A DNA stretch of 10,569 nucleotides from NCBI GenBank assembly GCA_028694115.1, contig JAQUUB010000130.1:1-10569 (forward strand), written 5' to 3'. Origin of the DNA: Lachnospiraceae bacterium. Its GTDB lineage: Bacteria > Bacillota_A > Clostridia > Lachnospirales > Lachnospiraceae. The notes under the pieces are model-generated. The model searched no databases. It was not told the DNA's origin and saw only the letters and a program-made list of their open reading frames with translations. The position numbers and the translations under genes were made by a program. The number at the start of each line of letters is the position of its first letter. Positions within the stretch are counted from its first letter, which is position 1. Shown here piece by piece: positions 6,152-10,569 of the stretch.

Positions 6152-7825
6152 CTAGGATGCTATGTTTGACGTGCTCTGCTTTGAAACTATTATATTCCTA
6201 TGTTTATAAAACACAACCAGCAAAAGTAAACATAGCAATATGGACACTGCAAGTGACACTTTTTGCAATATCGTTCCTTTGTAGAACACGCGAATATGAC
6301 TACTGCTTCCATTTAAATAAACACGGCACTGTCCATTCGCTCCCTCACCCGTTACAGATAGATCAATTTTGGTATTTTGATCAATCCCTTCTACAGCATA
6401 TCCTTTATAATAAATGAATGGGATATCCACATAATCTGCATTTTTATCTAAGTTATCCACAGATAATTCATTTTTAAAACGTTCGACTGTGTATTCTTTT
6501 CCATTGCTATCGACTGCGGTATCTGTATTTACTAATAGCGCCTCACGGTCACTTACACCCGATGGGAGCCACTCCCCACCAATGACATTTCCCGTAAAAG
6601 GAATATAGCTATAATAATCATCGGAGTAGGAATAATATCCCTGTTCATTATTTGTGATATTACCGGCAAATCCGACGATCATAACTGCCAGCACAATAAG
6701 AAGTGCTGTTTCCTTCTTGTTTTCTTCTTTAAAGTAGTCGCTCATATAGATTGCTGCTGCAAAGGAAAGCAAGGTTGTGGATACAATAAAGAGTCTCCAT
6801 GGAAATTGAATAAAGGACAATAGGTTCTGTACCCTCGCCCAGGGAAACAGTCTTGTTGCACCAAGCGAATATAGTAATCCAACTAACAGACACCAATCTG
6901 CAAATCTTAAAAGAACTGATCTTTTCTGGCCCTCTGTCCTAATTAGAAAGAGTCTTGGCAGACATAACACAAATAAACCAATCCCCATTGCAGGAGCACT
7001 ATTTGATAAAATTTCCTTCACTTCAAGCATTTCATTTGCCAGATTAAATTCACTGGCAGCATATAGAAAACCACCACTCAGAATCTGCTCCAAAACTGGT
7101 ACCCAGTAAAAGGCCGTTATCACCAAAACAGACATTGCTGTCATGATTAATCTTACAAACAACTTTTTATTCTGTATAAATTTTTTGATACTGAAAAGAA
7201 ATGCGATTGCATAGAGTCCAATACAAAAAAATGTCGTATTCGTATGGCATAATAGAACACCAGAAAATCCAATGGCCATCAATACTGGATGTTCAAGTTC
7301 TCCAAACATCATGTCATAAAGCCCATACACGAGAAAGGGTAAGAAGATGAATGCGGTATATTCTCCAACAGCACTTCTTAAATAAACATCATCCAGATGG
7401 TACGTTGACAGTGTCAGAATCACTGCACTCATAAGCGCTATATAGGAATTCCCAGATATTTTTTTTGCACAAAAGTAGGTCGTTCCATATGCAGCCGAAA
7501 AGCAAAAGGCAATAAATATATGATAACTCATATTAATAGGCACAGAAAGAGCCCTCAACACTGCCGGAAGATAGAGTAAAAAATCCGGATAGAATAGAGA
7601 GCTTGCATAACCCCTTTGTCCAAAAAAGAGTACATTTACCTTAAGAAAAGGTTTCCCCATAAGGATTCCTTCTTTTAAACTTTCGATTCTAAGCAAGTGA
7701 TACTCAATATCATGACCATTAATGCAATTACCCGTGAAAAGGGGTAAACAAACAATAACCAGCGTAAGGATTGAGATACTTAGAACTATTTTATTTTCTT
7801 TCGACATATTTCTTTTCATTTTCAT
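6152..7825 (-). CDS. GT-C-like polytopic membrane protein (PTPS-related / YfhO-like)
   Basis: A 557-residue membrane protein with about a dozen hydrophobic segments up to residue 390, a non-cytoplasmic domain (about 391-520) and a final helix (522-540) with a basic tail. GHDIEYHLLRIESL (38-51) after the first helix has the acidic residue placement of GT-C glycosyltransferases. YLRSAVGEYTAF (148-159), FPWRLF (341-346), GGEWLPSG (416-423) and IYYKGYAV (471-478) are recurring features of the family called 6-pyruvoyl-tetrahydropterin synthase-related membrane proteins and of YfhO-like proteins. Despite that name, no pterin chemistry is implied. A likely role is sugar transfer from a lipid carrier on the outer face; the acceptor is unknown. 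The start is uncertain: Met1, Met3 and Met7 all have weak ribosome binding sites. It lies 24 bases after the methyltransferase gene and 54 bases before ddl. Confidence 0.75.
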   Translation of the reverse strand: MKMKRNMSKENKIVLSISILTLVIVCLPLFTGNCINGHDIEYHLLRIESLKEGILMGKPFLKVNVLFFGQRGYASSLFYPDFLLYLPAVLRALSVPINMSYHIFIAFCFSAAYGTTYFCAKKISGNSYIALMSAVILTLSTYHLDDVYLRSAVGEYTAFIFLPFLVYGLYDMMFGELEHPVLMAIGFSGVLLCHTNTTFFCIGLYAIAFLFSIKKFIQNKKLFVRLIMTAMSVLVITAFYWVPVLEQILSGGFLYAASEFNLANEMLEVKEILSNSAPAMGIGLFVLCLPRLFLIRTEGQKRSVLLRFADWCLLVGLLYSLGATRLFPWARVQNLLSFIQFPWRLFIVSTTLLSFAAAIYMSDYFKEENKKETALLIVLAVMIVGFAGNITNNEQGYYSYSDDYYSYIPFTGNVIGGEWLPSGVSDREALLVNTDTAVDSNGKEYTVERFKNELSVDNLDKNADYVDIPFIYYKGYAVEGIDQNTKIDLSVTGEGANGQCRVYLNGSSSHIRVFYKGTILQKVSLAVSILLCLLLLVVFYKHRNIIVSKQSTSNIAS

Positions 7826-7849
7826 ATAAAATTACACCCATGGCATAGT

Positions 7850-8878
7850 TTATTTTCTTTTAAGGAGCATGTGCACTTCTGATGCGAATTCACTCTTGTC
7901 CACTAGAATCTGCATATCGTCAATCAGAGGTAAAAACTTTTGAGAAAAATAATTCTTAAACTCTGTGTTTCCATTTTGTTCTAGGGAAACGCAGATAAAT
8001 CGATATAAATCCATCATATCAGAACCAAATTTCCATGTTCCTGCAATGGTAAATCCCATTTTATCTGCCATATATTTTAAAGATTCGTCAGAAAAAAGAT
8101 GGGTATGAGTGCCGCCCAAATGCCTGTTATAACAAGACTGATGCGCTGCTTCAAATACTGCACTAAAGGAAAACATAGGTACGGAGAGATATAAATACTC
8201 CAGATTCTCATTTTCTTTAATTGCCATCAGGATTTCATCTAAATTAATAATATGCTCTAATACCCCAATCGCTGAAATAACCTTTTTGTCCGTCTTTTTG
8301 ATGTAGTCCGCTATTTTATCACTATCAATTTGAGTCAGTATAGTTTCCTCTGCCATCTTATTTGCAAAATTGACTTGATCTTTTGAAATTTCAATTCCCT
8401 CTGCTTTTGCACCGAGCTGTCGCATGGCACGTACAAAATATCCACTTCCAGCACCATTATCAATCAAATCGATATCCGCAACATCAATTCCATCCTCTTT
8501 TAAGCTATCAATCAGGAATTGTGCCTTTGGAATATAAATCATTTCTAACCGTTTCTTATAATTTTCTCTATCCTTTGCCGTATAATTATAAGCATAATTA
8601 TCTTCAATATAGACTTTATTTGCAAATTGTTCCGTATCCTGAAATTCCCCACTTAAGTGGTTGCAATTAGGACATAGATAATACTGTACCTTATGACTTT
8701 TAAATAATGGGTCACCCTGAAGCTTGTCCCCACACATTTTACATACCTCTCTCTTAGGTTGTGCGGCGAATACATCTGCCATTCCATCAGCCATGGCTAA
8801 CATTTTTTCGTTATGCTCAAAGAAATCACTCTTAATCCCAATTAAGTCTCCAAGAGGCTTTCCATATTTTTTCTGCAT
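7850..8878 (-). CDS. Class I SAM-dependent methyltransferase with N-terminal zinc ribbon
   Basis: A 342-residue soluble protein. Residues about 43-75 hold two CxxC pairs (Cys46/Cys49 and Cys69/Cys72), a likely zinc ribbon. The Rossmann methyltransferase core follows: motif I LIDNGAGSGYF (138-148), the acidic end of strand two GIEIS (161-165) with Glu163 for the SAM ribose, and GVLEHIINLDEIL (205-217) as the motif IV region. The layout resembles methyltransferases linked to sugar or surface-glycan gene sets, but the substrate cannot be read from the sequence. Start at 8878 follows AAAGGAG with an eight-base spacer and a promoter at 8911-8939, so this seems to be the first gene of the operon continuing through the GT-C-like protein, ddl and murF. 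No transmembrane segment is seen. Confidence 0.82.
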   Translation of the reverse strand: MQKKYGKPLGDLIGIKSDFFEHNEKMLAMADGMADVFAAQPKREVCKMCGDKLQGDPLFKSHKVQYYLCPNCNHLSGEFQDTEQFANKVYIEDNYAYNYTAKDRENYKKRLEMIYIPKAQFLIDSLKEDGIDVADIDLIDNGAGSGYFVRAMRQLGAKAEGIEISKDQVNFANKMAEETILTQIDSDKIADYIKKTDKKVISAIGVLEHIINLDEILMAIKENENLEYLYLSVPMFSFSAVFEAAHQSCYNRHLGGTHTHLFSDESLKYMADKMGFTIAGTWKFGSDMMDLYRFICVSLEQNGNTEFKNYFSQKFLPLIDDMQILVDKSEFASEVHMLLKRK

Positions 8879-8910
8879 CCTTTTTCTCCTTTAAAAACGC
8901 TTTGTCTTAT

Positions 8911-8939
8911 AGTATACCATATTTCCTATTATTGATAAA
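8911..8939 (-). promoter_or_regulatory. Extended -10 promoter candidate for the methyltransferase-ddl-murF operon
   Basis: On the minus strand, TGG directly precedes TATACT (8911-8916), an extended -10 element. The hexamer 17 bases upstream, TTTATC (8934-8939), is a weak -35. The leader to the ATG at 8878 would be about 26 bases. It lies between the VOC gene's terminator and the first operon gene, as expected for an operon promoter. Confidence 0.6.
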
Positions 8940-8960
8940 TACTGTTTTTTCTTCCCACAG

Positions 8961-9010
8961 AAAAAGGATATCGCGTCTCAATCTCCTTTTGACACGATAT
9001 CCTTATTTTT
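8961..9010 (-). terminator. Rho-independent terminator of the VOC gene
   Basis: AAGGATATCG (8964-8973) pairs with CGATATCCTT (8995-9004), and the helix continues through one wobble and GTC/GAC (8975-8977 with 8991-8993) to a 13-base loop. On the minus strand the odd pair is G-U and the stem is followed by TTTTTCTG, so it fits termination of the VOC gene, whose stop is at 9030. The plus strand also has a T-tract, so weak bidirectional activity is possible. Confidence 0.85.
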
Positions 9011-9029
9011 ATATTAAAACTAATTCCAC

Positions 9030-9416
9030 TTACATTGTTATTTCTACACGGTTCCCATCTGGATCTGCTACGCAGCTCTCAAAGTAACCATCTCCCGTAT
9101 GTCTAGGAGCAGAATAAATCTGGTATCCAGCTTCCTCGATTCTTCTTGTCAGTTCAAGTACCTCTTCTTCTGATCCCACAGAAAATGCAAGGTGACTCCA
9201 TCCATTTACCATCTCCATTGGTTCTCTGTATTCTAGTGCGACATTTGCCATAATCTCAAGTCTTGCACCTGAATCAAAGGTCAAAAAGTAACTCGAAAAT
9301 CCTTTCGAATTTACATATTTCTGATTACTTTTCGCCCCAAAATAGGTCTCATAAAATTTTCTTGTAATCTCTAAATCCTTTACATATACTCCGATATGTG
9401 TAATTGCTATACTCAT
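9030..9416 (-). CDS. VOC-superfamily (glyoxalase/bleomycin-resistance fold) protein
   Basis: A 128-residue protein with two beta-alpha-beta-beta-beta modules. The four positions expected to bind the metal are all present: His7 (THIGVYV), Glu54 (RLEIM), His75 (SHLAFSV) and Glu125 (NRVEITM), the H/E/H/E set of glyoxalase I and related enzymes. DPDGNRVE near the end is the usual closing motif. Members act on methylglyoxal-thiol adducts, antibiotics or other small molecules; which applies here is not visible. The start at 9416 is chosen because AAAGGAG (9424-9430) lies seven bases upstream; an in-frame TTG at 9434 would place that site inside the coding region. It has its own terminator and a weak promoter candidate, so it may be monocistronic. 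Confidence 0.85.
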   Translation of the reverse strand: MSIAITHIGVYVKDLEITRKFYETYFGAKSNQKYVNSKGFSSYFLTFDSGARLEIMANVALEYREPMEMVNGWSHLAFSVGSEEEVLELTRRIEEAGYQIYSAPRHTGDGYFESCVADPDGNRVEITM

Positions 9417-9441
9417 AGTGAAACTCCTTTTCAATTTCGAT

Positions 9442-9470
9442 TCTATACTTGATAACGGTAAAAATGTGTA
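9442..9470 (-). promoter_or_regulatory. Weak promoter candidate for the VOC gene
   Basis: On the minus strand, TACACA (9465-9470) and TATAGA (9442-9447) are separated by 17 bases. Both boxes match the consensus only in part. No terminator separates this gene from the TtcA-family gene upstream, so readthrough is also possible. Confidence 0.35.
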
Positions 9471-9476
9471 TAAAAT

Positions 9477-9602
9477 CTACGTGAAAAGTGTTTCCTTCTG
9501 AAACTGATAAAGTTGATCTATTTCCTGAATTCCAATCTTTGAAATGCGGAAACTATTAAATTTTCCATAACAGATACGCTTCATTTGAATTACATGAATC
9601 AA
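9477..9602 (-). CDS. Small ORF, 41 codons, strong Shine-Dalgarno, unknown function
   Basis: An ORF too short for normal gene calling. It starts at TTG (9602), eight bases after GGAGG in GGGAGGTGAT (9607-9616), a stretch nearly identical to the ideal anti-16S complement, and ends at TAG (9477). The predicted peptide begins MIHVIQMKRICYG and ends QFQKETLFT. It is basic to neutral, with one cysteine, no signal peptide and no membrane segment, and I recognise no family. It begins 17 bases after the stop of the TtcA-family gene, so it could be co-transcribed with it. The strong ribosome binding site is the main support; the TTG start and lack of known relatives are the main doubts. Confidence 0.42.
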   Translation of the reverse strand: MIHVIQMKRICYGKFNSFRISKIGIQEIDQLYQFQKETLFT

Positions 9603-9606
9603 CGAA

Positions 9607-9616
9607 ATCACCTCCC
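9607..9616 (-). promoter_or_regulatory. Near-perfect Shine-Dalgarno after the TtcA-family gene
   Basis: GGGAGGTGAT on the minus strand lies just after the stop of the TtcA-family gene. No listed gene starts behind it: the only near ATG (9595) is followed at once by TAA, so the TTG at 9602 is the plausible start it serves. Confidence 0.6.
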
Positions 9617-9619
9617 TGC

Positions 9620-10569
9620 TTATTTTTCATTTGAATTGCTCTGATTCTCAGCCGTATCATAGGAATCCAGAAAATGATGAGTGATTCCATTCTGCTTATA
9701 AGCAATCACAGTACTCAGATTTACATTTTCTACACTTCGAAAGATTGTGCTCTCTACATATGGATTTGTCTCTTTTAATTGATGAATGAGCTGTTTGATT
9801 TCCTGCCTCTTTGATACATTTGCCGAATTACAGCTTGTACAGGTATCCGTAAATCTACATGCGCACTGGATAAAATGCAGATCGTTATAATCTCTCCAAT
9901 GCTTAATCTCATCCTCACGGATTAGATAGAGTGGACGAATCAATTCCATTCCCTCAAAATTCGTACTATGAAGCTTTGGCATCATCGTCTGGATCTGTGC
10001 TCCATATAACATACCCATTAGAATCGTTTCAATCACGTCATCATAATGATGTCCTAAAGCAATCTTATTGCAGCCTAATTCCTTTGCCTTGCTATATAAG
10101 TATCCACGACGCATTCTCGCACATAAATAGCAGGGGGACTTCTCTACCTCATAGACCGCATCAAAAATCTGTGTTTCAAAGACAGTGATTGGTATGTTTA
10201 AGAGTTTTGCATTCTTTTCAATCACTATGCGGTTTGCTTCACTATATCCTGGATCCATCACCAGAAATACCAGCTCAAAATGAAACTTATTATGACGCTT
10301 TAATTCCTGAAACAGTTTTGCCATCAGCATGGAATCTTTTCCGCCAGATATACAGACTGCAATCTTATCATTCTCTTTCACAAGCTCATACTCATTAATT
10401 GCCTGCGTGAACTTGCACCAAATCGATTTACGGAACTTTTTCCGGAGGCTCTTCTCAATTTCCTCAAAACGTTCTTCTTCTAAAAAGCTATTTAGAAGCC
10501 ATTCCTGATAACCACCCTGCAAATTATAAGCTTCATAACCATCTTCTACCAAAAAAGCTGCTGCATCTT
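9620..10569 (-). CDS. Rhodanese-TtcA-family PP-loop tRNA thiolation protein (5' end cut by window)
   Basis: The reading frame stays open through the right edge, so the gene is partial. The first residues, DAAAFLVEDGYEAYNLQGGYQEWL, look like the last helix and strand of a rhodanese domain. The PP-loop ATPase follows, with SGGKDS for adenylation, CYLCARMRRGYLY matching the CxxC segment of TtcA, GHHYDDVIET, and a distal cysteine cluster CACRFTDTCTSC. TtcA makes 2-thiocytidine at tRNA position 32 with an iron-sulfur cluster; members of this clade may act on tRNA or another substrate. A fused rhodanese could supply persulfide sulfur. The TTG at 10552 is not the true start because coding sense continues upstream. 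It is followed by a small ORF with a strong ribosome binding site. Confidence 0.85.
   Translation of the reverse strand, partial: DAAAFLVEDGYEAYNLQGGYQEWLLNSFLEEERFEEIEKSLRKKFRKSIWCKFTQAINEYELVKENDKIAVCISGGKDSMLMAKLFQELKRHNKFHFELVFLVMDPGYSEANRIVIEKNAKLLNIPITVFETQIFDAVYEVEKSPCYLCARMRRGYLYSKAKELGCNKIALGHHYDDVIETILMGMLYGAQIQTMMPKLHSTNFEGMELIRPLYLIREDEIKHWRDYNDLHFIQCACRFTDTCTSCNSANVSKRQEIKQLIHQLKETNPYVESTIFRSVENVNLSTVIAYKQNGITHHFLDSYDTAENQSNSNEK

Noticed and set aside
8383..8670. Plus-strand 95-codon ORF opposite the methyltransferase
   Set aside because: Antisense to a gene with clear methyltransferase and zinc-ribbon motifs; the peptide is rich in His, Tyr and Gln as expected of a shadow frame.
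9488..9502. GTTTC/GAAAC hairpin as a terminator after the TtcA-family gene
   Set aside because: Only five base pairs, no G+C-rich core and no U-tract; it lies inside the small ORF.

Overview
The window reads as chromosomal DNA of a low-GC Gram-positive bacterium in the class Clostridia, most likely Lachnospiraceae. The basis is the AT-rich codon use, strong GGAGG-type ribosome binding sites, consensus sigma-A-like promoters, U-tract terminators, and the protein types: a rhodanese/TtcA-family fusion, a long TspO-related membrane protein, a PrcB-domain lipoprotein and a CGGSSVGV-type Ddl. This placement is inferred from sequence style and remembered families, not from a search. I see no rRNA, tRNA, CRISPR array, insertion sequence or prophage gene.

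Left part (1-1515). The first 141 bases hold no convincing gene but are packed with inverted repeats and a TTCACAC triplet tandem repeat. A PrcB-domain lipoprotein gene (minus) and plsC (plus) diverge from neighbouring promoters at 629-714. plsC ends inside a very long perfect palindrome (about 1464-1512), which also lies just past the end of the convergent TspO-like gene and probably terminates both.

Middle (1516-3664). Two minus-strand genes, a DUF4143-type AAA ATPase and a TspO-related membrane protein, seem to form a small unit driven by a near-consensus promoter at 3635-3663. That promoter abuts the terminator of the next operon, so the unit looks like an insulated accessory cassette.

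Central operon (3678-8878, minus). One promoter at about 8911-8939 appears to drive a zinc-ribbon SAM methyltransferase, a large GT-C-like (PTPS-related/YfhO-like) membrane protein, ddl and murF. Gaps are 14 to 54 bases, and a strong terminator overlaps the murF stop. Ddl makes D-Ala-D-Ala and MurF adds it to the UDP-MurNAc-tripeptide, so these two are consecutive steps of peptidoglycan precursor synthesis. The two upstream genes suggest coupling to a cell-surface glycan or lipid-linked sugar function, which is inference.

Right part (8960-10569, minus). A VOC/glyoxalase-fold protein has its own terminator and a weak promoter. Upstream of it is an unlisted 41-codon ORF with an almost perfect Shine-Dalgarno sequence. 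At the edge is a TtcA-family PP-loop thiolation enzyme whose N-terminus is the end of a rhodanese domain, cut by the window border.

Most of the window is ordinary core and accessory gene content. I did not find a clear new defence or mobile system. The observations most worth a second look are the structured 1-141 region, the small ORF after the TtcA-family gene, the methyltransferase/GT-C/ddl/murF linkage and the rhodanese fusion with extra cysteines.
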